A stretch of DNA of 64,000 bases, taken from the NCBI RefSeq assembly GCF_004331345.1, contig NZ_SJJZ01000002.1:1302001-1366000 (forward strand). The letters are read 5' to 3'. The notes below the pieces were generated by a model. The model was not told the origin of the DNA. It ran no database searches and saw only the letters and a program-made list of their open reading frames with translations. Source of the DNA: Kribbella soli (GTDB lineage: Bacteria > Actinomycetota > Actinomycetes > Propionibacteriales > Kribbellaceae). The translations under genes were made by a program, and so were the position numbers. Positions 16,890-24,229 of the stretch are shown one piece after another; positions within the stretch are counted from its first letter, which is position 1, and every line of letters begins with the position of its first letter.

Positions 16890-17840
16890 TCAGACCGTCT
16901 CGGGCAGGTTGTACAGCTGGTGGTTTGTGGTTTCGTAGGCGGTTATTTCGGAGATGCGGTTTTGTTCTATGCGGAAGATGTCTAGAGCGAAGAGGTGGTG
17001 GGTGGGGGCCGCTGGGGGTTTGAGGTAGGCGGCCAGGGTGGGTTGGCGGTTGATGGTGGTGGGGATGAACTGCCAGTGGCCGCGGTAGGTCGGGCTGAGG
17101 TTGGGGGTTAGCGAGCGAATTGCGTCTTCGATGCCGGAGAACCAGAACGGGTACGGCGGCATGGTGATGCGGATGTCTTCGTGCATGAGGGCGGCCAGGG
17201 CGGTGGGGTCGGCGTTGTCCCAGGCGGTGAGGTAGCGCTGGAGGAGTTTGCGTTCGTCATCGGAGGTGTCGCGCGCCGACCACTCGGAACGGTGTGGTGG
17301 CAGGTGCTCGCGGAGGACCGGACGCGCGCGTTGGAGGGCGGAGTTGACGGCCGCCACCGACAGATCGACCGCGGCTGCGGTCTCGCGGGCGGACCAGCCG
17401 AGGACGTCGCGGAAGATCAGTACGGCGCGCTGCCGCGCGGGCAGGTGCTGAATGGCGATCAGGAACGCCAACTCGATCGTCTCGCGCCGGATCGCGGCCG
17501 CGTCCGGCTCCTCGGCCCGATCCAGCAGTACATCAGGAAACGGCTGCAACCACGGCACATCCTCCCGCGCCGGCAAGGCCGTAGCGGGAAACGAGGCCGG
17601 CTCCAGGTGGTACGGCAGCACCCGACGAGGACGCCGTACGTCGATGCACGCGTTCGTCGCGATCCGGTACAACCAGGCCCGCACCGACGACCGCCCCTCG
17701 AACTCCCCGATCGCCCGCCACGCACGAAGAAACGTCTCCTGCACGAGATCCTCAGCCTCGTCGTACGACCCGAGCATCCGGTAACAATGCACCCGCAACT
17801 CATGCCGATACCGCTCAACATCCTCCTCGAAGGTGCTCAT
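16890..17840 (-). CDS. ECF RNA polymerase sigma factor with SnoaL-like C-terminal domain
   Basis: 316 residues. Sigma region 2 is at about residues 8-75 (HCYRMLGSYDEAEDLVQETFLRAWR, split by the usual DEAEDL motif) and region 4 at about 130-185 (LPARQRAVLIFRDVLGWSARETA). A SnoaL-like domain of about 110 residues follows from residue 205 (LLQRYLTAWDNADPTALAALM). This resembles the group of ECF factors (SigJ/ECF41 and TIGR02960-like) where the C-terminal domain replaces an anti-sigma factor. The ATG overlaps the stop of the upstream membrane-protein gene (17837-17840). Confidence 0.9.
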   Translation of the reverse strand: MSTFEEDVERYRHELRVHCYRMLGSYDEAEDLVQETFLRAWRAIGEFEGRSSVRAWLYRIATNACIDVRRPRRVLPYHLEPASFPATALPAREDVPWLQPFPDVLLDRAEEPDAAAIRRETIELAFLIAIQHLPARQRAVLIFRDVLGWSARETAAAVDLSVAAVNSALQRARPVLREHLPPHRSEWSARDTSDDERKLLQRYLTAWDNADPTALAALMHEDIRITMPPYPFWFSGIEDAIRSLTPNLSPTYRGHWQFIPTTINRQPTLAAYLKPPAAPTHHLFALDIFRIEQNRISEITAYETTNHQLYNLPETV

Positions 17841-18331
17841 CGTCCGTCCTCGAGTTCGATGGTGGTGGGCATGGGAGCGCGGCCGGCCAGGCGGAACCAG
17901 GTGACCAGGCGGCGGTGGCGGAGGTCGCGGGTGGAGACCACTACGTCGTTGTGGAAGCGGCGGGCCAGTTGGACGCGGCGCATCGCGAGGCCGAGCTCGC
18001 CGGCCCACGGTTCGATGTCGGTGCCGGTGGCATGGATTGCGCGGGTGAGGGCGGACTCGGCCTGTTCGCGGAGTTCGAGCGCGTCGAGTGAGGCCGCGCG
18101 GGCGCGATGGGCCGCGTCGAGGAGCAGGAGCGCGGAGGCCGGGTCGAGAATGTCGCTGCCGGCCAGTTCCGCGACCAGGGCGGAACGTCGCGCCAGCTCG
18201 GTCTCCAGGGACGCGCGGGCGAGCTCCACACGATGGTGCAGCCGGTCGAGCCGGCCGGCGGTCCAGCTCGCGTAGGCGCCGAACAGCAGCAGCACCGCGC
18301 CCACCGCGAGCAGCACCCAGGAGATCTCCAC
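17837..18331 (-). CDS. Small membrane protein, LemA-like
   Basis: 164 residues from a GTG start. One N-terminal membrane segment (WVLLAVGAVLLLFGAYASW) is followed by a long helical cytoplasmic or external region rich in Ala, Leu and Arg, with RLDRLHHRVELARASLETEL near residue 30. The arrangement resembles actinobacterial LemA-like proteins. It is translationally coupled to the ECF sigma factor (four-base overlap) and may modulate it, although no cysteine or zinc motif of an anti-sigma factor is seen. Function unknown. Confidence 0.7.
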   Translation of the reverse strand: MEISWVLLAVGAVLLLFGAYASWTAGRLDRLHHRVELARASLETELARRSALVAELAGSDILDPASALLLLDAAHRARAASLDALELREQAESALTRAIHATGTDIEPWAGELGLAMRRVQLARRFHNDVVVSTRDLRHRRLVTWFRLAGRAPMPTTIELEDGR

Positions 18332-18393
18332 ACCCCCATTCGATCACCCGCCAAACCCCAGGCCGCATCCACCAACCCATCGCTGCAGCCCCA

Positions 18394-18450
18394 CTTTGAG
18401 CACCCACCAACCATTTCAAGCCCCGGAAGATGGTTGGTGGGTGCTCAAAG
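18394..18450. repeat. Long inverted repeat, copy 2 of CTTTGNGCACC family
   Basis: The 19-base arm of copy 1 plus AT (18394-18414) is repeated exactly in inverse at 18430-18450, a perfect 21-bp inverted repeat with a 15-base loop. As with copy 1 it stands between divergent genes. The right arm is also the first unit of a short tandem array. Confidence 0.92.
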
Positions 18451-18517
18451 AGCGCTCAGTGGTTGGTGGGTGCTCAAAGAGCGGTGAGTGGAGGGTGGGC
18501 GCTTACGGAGCGGTGAC
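18431..18517. repeat. Three tandem 29-bp units derived from the inverted repeat arm
   Basis: Units at 18431-18459 and 18460-18488 share 26 of 29 bases (TGGTTGGTGGGTGCTCAAAG followed by AGCG). A third, decayed unit at 18489-18517 shares about 20 bases. Units are directly adjacent with no spacers, so this is tandem amplification of the repeat arm, not a CRISPR array. Confidence 0.85.
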
Positions 18518-18556
18518 GGTGGGGCGGATGGGGTGATCCAGGTGTCGGGGCGGCAT

Positions 18557-18562
18557 TAGCGT
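18557..18562 (+). promoter_or_regulatory. -10 element of a probable leaderless mtnP transcript
   Basis: TAGCGT fits TANNNT and ends seven bases before the mtnP ATG. No Shine-Dalgarno sequence is present in between, so transcription probably starts at the A of the start codon. Confidence 0.5.
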
Positions 18563-18569
18563 CGGGCGT

Positions 18570-19346
18570 ATGGCGGATATTGGTGTGATCGGCGGGTCCG
18601 GGTTCTACTCGTTTCTGTCCGGTGCGGAGACCATCGAGATCGACACCCCGTTCGGCGCGCCCAGCGAGGCTCCGGTCGTTGGTGACCTCGACGGGCGGGA
18701 GGTCGCGTTCATTCCGCGGCACGGTGCCGACCATCGGTTCCCGCCGCACCGGGTGAACTATCGCGCGAACCTGTGGGCGCTGCGCGAGCTCGGCGTCCGC
18801 CAGGTCCTCGGCCCCTGCGCGGTCGGATCGCTCAAGCCCGAGCTGACGCCCGGCACGTTCGTGGTTCCCGACCAGTACGTCGATCGCACGTGGGGCCGGC
18901 CGCACACGGTGTACGACGAGGCGCCGGTGGTCCACACCTCCGCCGCGGACCCGTACTGCCCCGTCGGCCGCGCAACGGTGATTGCCACCGGCAACGTCGT
19001 ACCCGAGGGCACGATGGTGGTGATCAACGGACCGAGGTTCTCGACCCGCGCCGAGTCGCGGTGGCACGCGGCCCAGGGCTGGTCGGTCGTCGGCATGACC
19101 GGCGCACCGGAGGCAGCCATCGCCCGCGAACTCGCGCTCTGCTACACGTCGATCGCCGTCGTCACCGACCACGATGCGGGCGTCGAGAGCGGCGCCGGGG
19201 TCACCCAGGCCGAGGTGTTCGAGGCCTTCAAGCACAGCATCGAACGCCTGCAGGACCTTCTCAAGAACGTGATCGCGCAACTCCCGAAGCCCGACACCGA
19301 CTGCAGCTGCCACCACTCCCTCGACGGAACGGAGGCGGCGCGATGA
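18570..19346 (+). CDS. mtnP: S-methyl-5'-thioadenosine phosphorylase
   Basis: 258 residues, normal for the family. It splits 5'-methylthioadenosine with phosphate into adenine and 5-methylthioribose 1-phosphate. Family sequences seen are IGVIGGSGFYSFL at the N-terminus, FIPRHGADHRFPPHRVNYRAN near residue 48, the substrate-contacting NGPRFSTRAE near 152 and VTDHDAG near 197. Its stop overlaps the following epimerase start (ATGA, 19343-19346), which couples MTA salvage to an otherwise unrelated sugar enzyme. A purine nucleoside phosphorylase activity is an alternative. Confidence 0.93.
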   Translation: MADIGVIGGSGFYSFLSGAETIEIDTPFGAPSEAPVVGDLDGREVAFIPRHGADHRFPPHRVNYRANLWALRELGVRQVLGPCAVGSLKPELTPGTFVVPDQYVDRTWGRPHTVYDEAPVVHTSAADPYCPVGRATVIATGNVVPEGTMVVINGPRFSTRAESRWHAAQGWSVVGMTGAPEAAIARELALCYTSIAVVTDHDAGVESGAGVTQAEVFEAFKHSIERLQDLLKNVIAQLPKPDTDCSCHHSLDGTEAAR

Positions 19347-20368
19347 GAGTCCTGCTGACGGGCGGGGCCGGCTTCATCGGTACCCACGTCCACGACCAAT
19401 TACTTGCCGAGGGCCACGAAGTCACCGTTCTCGACTCGTTCCGCCCGGACGTGCACGCCGCACGCCCCGCGCGCAGCCCCGGCCTGGTCGTCGGCGACAT
19501 TCGCAGGGCGGACGCGGTGACCAGGGCGCTGGACGGCGTCGACACCGTCATTCACCTGGCCGCGAAGGTCGGCCTCGGGGTCCATCTCGACGACATCGAC
19601 GACTACGTCTCCTCGAACAGCCTCGGTACGGCGGTCCTCCTGAAGTCCCTCGGCAACATCCGCAACCTCGTCTACGCCAGCTCGATGGTCGTGTACGGCG
19701 AGGGGCGCTACGACTGCGACGACCACGGACAGGTCGCCCCTGGCCCCCGCCGTACCGAAGACCTCGAACAAGGCCGCTTCGAGCCGCCCTGCCCGCACTG
19801 CGGCGCCCCACTGAGGCCCGGCCTCGTCACCGAGGACGCCGCACTGGATCCACGGAACGCCTACGCGGCCAGCAAGCTCAACGGTGAGCATCTCGCCGCC
19901 GCGTGGGCCCGCGAGACGGGCGGCCGCGTCACCGCACTCCGCTTCCACAACGTGTACGGCCCCGGCATGCCGCGCAATACGCCGTACGCCGGAGTCGCCG
20001 CGATCTTCCGGTCCGCCCTCGAACGTGGCGAGATACCGCGCGTCTTCGAGGACGGTCGCCAACGCCGCGACTTCGTGCATGTCCGCGACGTCGCAGCCGC
20101 GGTCACACTGTCGGCAGCCGCGCTCCCCCGCCAGCCACCGTTCACGGCGTACAACGTCGGCAGCGGCACGGTCACCACGATCGGTGAGGTCGCCGCCGAG
20201 TTGGCCCGCGCGTACGGCGGCCCGCGGCCCGTCGTCACCGGCGAGTACCGCCTCGGCGACGTCCGGCACATCACGGCCGCGTCCGATCGCCTGAAGAACG
20301 AGCTGGGCTGGAAACCGGCGTACGACCTGCAAACCGGTCTCGAGGACCTACTCCACTCGGCTGGCTAG
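19343..20368 (+). CDS. NAD-dependent sugar-nucleotide epimerase/dehydratase with Cys-rich insertion
   Basis: 341 residues; the longer open frame upstream is mtnP in another frame. It is an extended short-chain dehydrogenase with GGAGFIG (residues 7-13), the catalytic Ser/Thr position at Ser114 in ASSMVVYG, and Tyr174-x3-Lys178 in YAASK. Between Ser114 and Tyr174 there is an insertion with Cys125, His128 and CPHC (Cys150, Cys153) that could bind zinc. Likely substrate is a nucleotide sugar; the product cannot be told. Coupled to mtnP. Its last 21 bases overlap the convergent histidine kinase gene. Confidence 0.88.
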   Translation: MRVLLTGGAGFIGTHVHDQLLAEGHEVTVLDSFRPDVHAARPARSPGLVVGDIRRADAVTRALDGVDTVIHLAAKVGLGVHLDDIDDYVSSNSLGTAVLLKSLGNIRNLVYASSMVVYGEGRYDCDDHGQVAPGPRRTEDLEQGRFEPPCPHCGAPLRPGLVTEDAALDPRNAYAASKLNGEHLAAAWARETGGRVTALRFHNVYGPGMPRNTPYAGVAAIFRSALERGEIPRVFEDGRQRRDFVHVRDVAAAVTLSAAALPRQPPFTAYNVGSGTVTTIGEVAAELARAYGGPRPVVTGEYRLGDVRHITAASDRLKNELGWKPAYDLQTGLEDLLHSAG

Positions 20369-21493
20369 TACGGGCGGGAGGTCGATCTCGAACGCGCAGC
20401 CGCCGTCGACGTTGCTGACGGCAATCTTCCCGTCGTGGGACTCGACCACACCGCGCGCGATCGCCAGCCCCAGACCGCCGCCGCCCGCATCGGGCGTGCG
20501 CTGCTCGTCGCCGCGCCAGCCGACATCGAAGACCCGTTCGAGATCGTCCGCCGGAATGCCGCCGCACCCGTCGGTCACCGCGAGCCGGACCCGCCCGTCG
20601 GTCTCGCGATCGACCGTCAGCGTCACCGTCCCACCCGCCGACGTGTGGCGGATCGCGTTCCCGACCAGGTTGGTGACCGCACGCGTCAACTCGTCCGGAT
20701 CCCCTTGTACGGCGAGCCGATCGTCGTCACCCGGCGTCGAAACGGCCAGCTGAACGCCTTCCGCCCGCGCATGCTCGTTGTTCTCCCCCGCGACGTCCTC
20801 GGCCAGCTCCCGCAGGCTCACCGCCGACCGTCGGCGCGGCGGCGGCGCCGTCGACAAGCGCGACAGCTCGAACAGGTCGTCCACCAGCCCCGTCATCCGG
20901 TCGACCGTCGACCGCATCTGCCGCAAAGCGCCCGGTACGTCGTCGATCACGCCGTCCTCGAGCCCTTCGGACACCGCCCGCAATCCGGCCAGCGGCGTCC
21001 GCAGATCATGTGACATGAACGCGACCAGCTCCCGCCGGCTAGTCTCCAGAGCCCGCTCCCGCTGATGCGACGCGGCGAGCTTCTTCCGCGTCATCTCCAA
21101 CTCGTTCGTCAACGCGGCCAGCTCCGCGGGAACCACTACGCCCGCAGCCTCTGTCGGCTCGTACGACGTACCGAGGTGACGTAGCCGCCGTCCGACATCG
21201 CGCGACCCGACGCTGATCCAGTGCCCGAGCAGCACCGACATCGCCAGCCCGAGCAGCGCCGCGAACGCCAGCGTCCACAGCACCACCCACGAGTCGTGTT
21301 CGGAGATGAACATCGCTCGGACGCTCTGCAGCACCGCCGCCAGCGCACCGGCCATCGGCGCCAGCGCCGCCACGATCATCGTGATCCGCAACGACCGCCG
21401 CCGGAACCGCCACAGCACGACCGCCCCGACCGCCGCCACCACGAGCGTCCACAGCGTGGTGAGCGCCAGGATCGTCGCCATGTCTCTGTTCAT
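20348..21493 (-). CDS. Two-component sensor histidine kinase
   Basis: 381 residues. The N-terminal part has four hydrophobic segments (residues 8-28, 36-54, 68-90 and weaker), then a helical linker. The dimerisation domain carries His162 in FMSHDLRTPLAG, and the ATP-binding domain shows an N-box (VTNLVGNAIRHT), G1 with VTDGCGGIP and G2 with GGGGLGLAIA. It begins at the response-regulator stop (TGATG overlap) and so forms one operon with it. The signal is unknown. The neighbouring glycosyltransferase genes are candidates for control. Confidence 0.92.
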   Translation of the reverse strand: MNRDMATILALTTLWTLVVAAVGAVVLWRFRRRSLRITMIVAALAPMAGALAAVLQSVRAMFISEHDSWVVLWTLAFAALLGLAMSVLLGHWISVGSRDVGRRLRHLGTSYEPTEAAGVVVPAELAALTNELEMTRKKLAASHQRERALETSRRELVAFMSHDLRTPLAGLRAVSEGLEDGVIDDVPGALRQMRSTVDRMTGLVDDLFELSRLSTAPPPRRRSAVSLRELAEDVAGENNEHARAEGVQLAVSTPGDDDRLAVQGDPDELTRAVTNLVGNAIRHTSAGGTVTLTVDRETDGRVRLAVTDGCGGIPADDLERVFDVGWRGDEQRTPDAGGGGLGLAIARGVVESHDGKIAVSNVDGGCAFEIDLPPVLASRVE

Positions 21494-22188
21494 CAGGCGT
21501 CACCGGCGAACAGGTACCCGGTCCGCGGAACGGTCAGCACGAGCTTCGGATCGGACGGATCCGCCTCGATCTTCTCCCGCAACCGCCGTACGTGCACGGT
21601 GACGGTCGACGAGTCGCCGAAGTCCCAGCCCCACACGCGGCGGAGCAACTCGGCCTTCGTGTACGCCTTGCCGGCATGCGACACCAGGTACGCCAGCAGG
21701 TCGAACTCGCGATGCGTCAGCGACAGCTCATCCTCGCCGAGGTACGCGCGCCGCGCCGCCGTGTCGACGACGACCGGCCCGGCGCTCAGCTTGCTCGGCG
21801 TCAGATCGAGCCCGGCCAGACGCTCCTCCCGCCGGACCATCGCCTGCACCCGCAGCGTCAGCTCCCGCGGGCTGAACGGCTTGACCACGTAGTCGTCCGC
21901 GCCGACCTCGAGCCCGACGAGCCGGTCCTCCTCCTCGCCGCGCGCGGACAGCATGATCACCGCGGCACCGTCGTCGGCCGCGCGCATCCGGCGCAGCACC
22001 TCGAGTCCGGACAGTCCGGGCAGCATCACGTCCAGTACGACGACCGACGGCTTCCACTGCTGCCACACCTCGACCGCGGAGGCACCGTCCGCGACCACGC
22101 GGGCGTCGTACCCGGCCTTGGTCAGGTACGCCGAGACGACGTTCGACACGGTCGGGTCGTCGTCCACCACAAGAACACGAGTAGCCAC
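21493..22188 (-). CDS. OmpR/PhoB-family response regulator
   Basis: 231 residues from a GTG start. The receiver domain has the acidic pocket VVDDD (residues 7-11), phospho-acceptor Asp53 in VLDVMLPG and the lysine in VVKPFSPRE. The C-terminal winged helix ends with TVTVHVRRLREKIE and VPRTGYLF. It pairs with the kinase encoded directly after it. A TACGCT -10 lies six bases upstream of the GTG, so it is probably leaderless. Confidence 0.93.
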   Translation of the reverse strand: MATRVLVVDDDPTVSNVVSAYLTKAGYDARVVADGASAVEVWQQWKPSVVVLDVMLPGLSGLEVLRRMRAADDGAAVIMLSARGEEEDRLVGLEVGADDYVVKPFSPRELTLRVQAMVRREERLAGLDLTPSKLSAGPVVVDTAARRAYLGEDELSLTHREFDLLAYLVSHAGKAYTKAELLRRVWGWDFGDSSTVTVHVRRLREKIEADPSDPKLVLTVPRTGYLFAGDA

Positions 22189-22194
22189 GCTCTG

Positions 22195-22200
22195 AGCGTA
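22195..22200 (-). promoter_or_regulatory. -10 element of a probable leaderless response-regulator transcript
   Basis: On the minus strand TACGCT fits TANNNT and ends six bases before the GTG start; no ribosome-binding site lies between. The 122-bp divergent gap to the glycosyltransferase gene holds both promoters. Confidence 0.5.
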
Positions 22201-22298
22201 GATCCTCAGTCCGTCCCGCAGCCGCACCAGCGCCGGAACGCAGTACGCCGTAAGCGACCCGTAGTCGTGTTCGGGCCCTGGCGACGCGGGTTCGTCCT

Positions 22299-22304
22299 TA
22301 CCGT
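22299..22304 (+). promoter_or_regulatory. -10 element of the glycosyltransferase operon
   Basis: TACCGT fits TANNNT and ends six bases before the ATG of the GT2 gene, suggesting a leaderless transcript for the four-gene run. Confidence 0.5.
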
Positions 22305-22310
22305 CGAAGA

Positions 22311-22961
22311 ATGTCCGTCGATCTCGTCCTGCCGTGCCTGAACGAGGCGGCCGCCCTGCCCTGGATCCTCGAACGGCTCCCGCCCGGCGTCCGCGCCATC
22401 GTCGTCGACAACGGCTCCACCGACGACTCGGCCGCCGTCGCCGCACGACTGGGCGCGACGGTCGTGCAGTGCGAGATCAAGGGGTACGGCGCCGCGTGTC
22501 ACGCCGGTCTGGAGGCCGCCGACGCCGAAATCGTGGCAGTGATGGACGCGGACGCCTCGCTCGATCCGCGGCAACTGGTCCGGGTGACCGCGCCGGTCGT
22601 TGCCGGCCGCGCGGATCTGATCGTCGGCCGCCGGCGTCCGGTGTCACGGCAGGTCTGGCCGTGGCATCTCCGGCTCGCCAACGCGGAGCTCTCTCGGCGG
22701 ATCAGGCGCCGTACGGGCGTCGCCTTGCACGATCTCGGTCCGCTGCGTGCTGCCCGGCGTACCGCCTTGCTCGGACTCGGGCTGACGGATCGACGGTCCG
22801 GATACCCGTTGGAGACGGTGGTCCGCGCCGCCGACGCCGGCTGGCGGATCGCGGAGGTCGACGTCGACTACCTCCCGCGCTCGGGGCGCTCGAAGGTCAC
22901 CGGTACGCCGCTCGGTGCCGCGCGCGCCGTACTCGACATGTCCAAAGTTTTGGCCAGATGA
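22311..22961 (+). CDS. Family 2 glycosyltransferase
   Basis: 216 residues with the GT-A fold: VLPCLNEAAALPWIL at the N-terminus, VVDNGSTDDS (residues 31-40) for nucleotide binding and MDADASLDP with Asp79-x-Asp81 as the metal-binding DxD. There is no membrane segment, unlike most DPM1-like enzymes with extensions, so it is cytoplasmic or peripheral. Its stop overlaps the next start (ATGA, 22958-22961). It resembles enzymes that glycosylate polyprenyl phosphate and also the GT2 proteins found beside DUF2064 proteins. Product unknown. Confidence 0.88.
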   Translation: MSVDLVLPCLNEAAALPWILERLPPGVRAIVVDNGSTDDSAAVAARLGATVVQCEIKGYGAACHAGLEAADAEIVAVMDADASLDPRQLVRVTAPVVAGRADLIVGRRRPVSRQVWPWHLRLANAELSRRIRRRTGVALHDLGPLRAARRTALLGLGLTDRRSGYPLETVVRAADAGWRIAEVDVDYLPRSGRSKVTGTPLGAARAVLDMSKVLAR

Positions 22962-24229
22962 AGCGCGGCACGGTGATCGTGATCGCGAAGGCGCCGGTGC
23001 CGGGGCGGGTGAAGACGCGGCTGCAGAGCGAGTTCACGGCACGCGAGGCGGCGGCACTGGCACGGGCGTCGCTCGTCGACACGCTCAGCGCGGTCCAGTT
23101 CGCGCCCGCGACGCGGCGGGTGATCGTGCTCGAGGGTGAACCGGGGCCTTGGCTGCCGCCCGGTTTCGAGGTCGTGGCGCAGCGCGGGGGCGGGCTCGAC
23201 GAGCGGCTCGTGGCGGCGTTCGAGGACGCGTACGACGGTACGCCGATGCTCCTCGTCGGAATGGACACGCCACAGTTGCGGCCGGAACAGCTCGGGTTCG
23301 AATGGGCAGCGCACGATTTTGGTGGGTACGACGCGGTGCTCGGGCTGACCGAGGACGGCGGGTACTGGTGCCTCGGGCTCCGTACGCCGGATCCGCGCGC
23401 GCTGGTCGGCGTACCGATGTCGACAGACCACACCGGGCGGGATCAGCTCCGTCGGCTGCTGGCCTTGGGGTTGCGGGTGCGGATCCTGCCGACGCTGCGG
23501 GACATGGACACGCCGCGAGATGCGGCGTACCTCGCTGACGAGTTCCCGTCGCTGCGGGTGTCGCGGCTGTACCGGCGGCTGCAGCACGCGGCGCATCCGG
23601 GACTGCTGTTCGAGCAGGCGCTCGGCGGTACGGCGCGAGTTGTTGCCACCGGCATCGATGGACGGACGGTGCCGTCGCTGTCCGACGTGGATCGCTGGAC
23701 GGCGCCGGCGGACGACGTGGATCGGCTCGCGCTGAGTCGATGCGAGGGGCCCGTGCTGGACATCGGGTGCGGTCCGGGGCGGATCGTGACTGCGCTCGCC
23801 GAACGTGGCATCCCCGCGCTCGGGGTCGATGTGTCGCCGCGGGCGGTCTCACTCACCACGTCGCGGGGCGCGTCCGCGCTGCATCGTCCGGTGCAGGACC
23901 GGCTGCCGGGCGAGGGGCGCTGGGGCAGCGTGCTGCTGATGGACGGGAACATCGGGATCGGTGGTGATCCGGCCGATCTGCTGCGTCGCTGCGCCGAGCT
24001 CGTCCGCCCCGACGGTCTCGTGCTGGTCGAGGTCGACCCGGACGACGATCTCGACGAGAGATCGCCGATCGTCCTCCGCAGCTCCACCGGCCGCCACTCG
24101 ACCCCGTTGCCGTGGGCAAGAGTAGGCACCCGCGCCCTGATCCGCCACGCCCGCGCAACCCACCTCCACCCCACCGAAGACTGGCGCACACCGCACCGAG
24201 CCTTCCTGACCCTCCGCCGAACCGCATGA
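22958..24229 (+). CDS. Fusion of DUF2064 (TIGR04282-like) transferase and SAM-dependent methyltransferase
   Basis: 423 residues. Residues 1 to about 205 form the DUF2064 GT-A-like domain: VIAKAPVPGRVKTRL at the start, VGMDTPQL (100-107) and LTEDGGYWCLGL (130-141). From about residue 225 a class I methyltransferase begins, with the SAM-binding LDIGCGPG (267-274) and the acidic strand VEVDPDDD. DUF2064 proteins are related to nucleotidyl- and glycosyltransferases and in some genomes sit in arsenosugar clusters. Both ends are coupled by four-base overlaps to the GT2 and GT87 genes, so the enzymes probably act on one product. Confidence 0.87.
   Translation: MKRGTVIVIAKAPVPGRVKTRLQSEFTAREAAALARASLVDTLSAVQFAPATRRVIVLEGEPGPWLPPGFEVVAQRGGGLDERLVAAFEDAYDGTPMLLVGMDTPQLRPEQLGFEWAAHDFGGYDAVLGLTEDGGYWCLGLRTPDPRALVGVPMSTDHTGRDQLRRLLALGLRVRILPTLRDMDTPRDAAYLADEFPSLRVSRLYRRLQHAAHPGLLFEQALGGTARVVATGIDGRTVPSLSDVDRWTAPADDVDRLALSRCEGPVLDIGCGPGRIVTALAERGIPALGVDVSPRAVSLTTSRGASALHRPVQDRLPGEGRWGSVLLMDGNIGIGGDPADLLRRCAELVRPDGLVLVEVDPDDDLDERSPIVLRSSTGRHSTPLPWARVGTRALIRHARATHLHPTEDWRTPHRAFLTLRRTA

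Noticed and set aside
16890..18419. Single 509-residue ECF sigma protein
   Set aside because: The upstream part of the frame is antisense-like, Arg/Pro-rich and overlaps the LemA-like gene; the sigma domain starts at 17840.
18431..18517. CRISPR-like array of 29-bp repeats
   Set aside because: The units are directly adjacent with no spacers and no cas genes are present.
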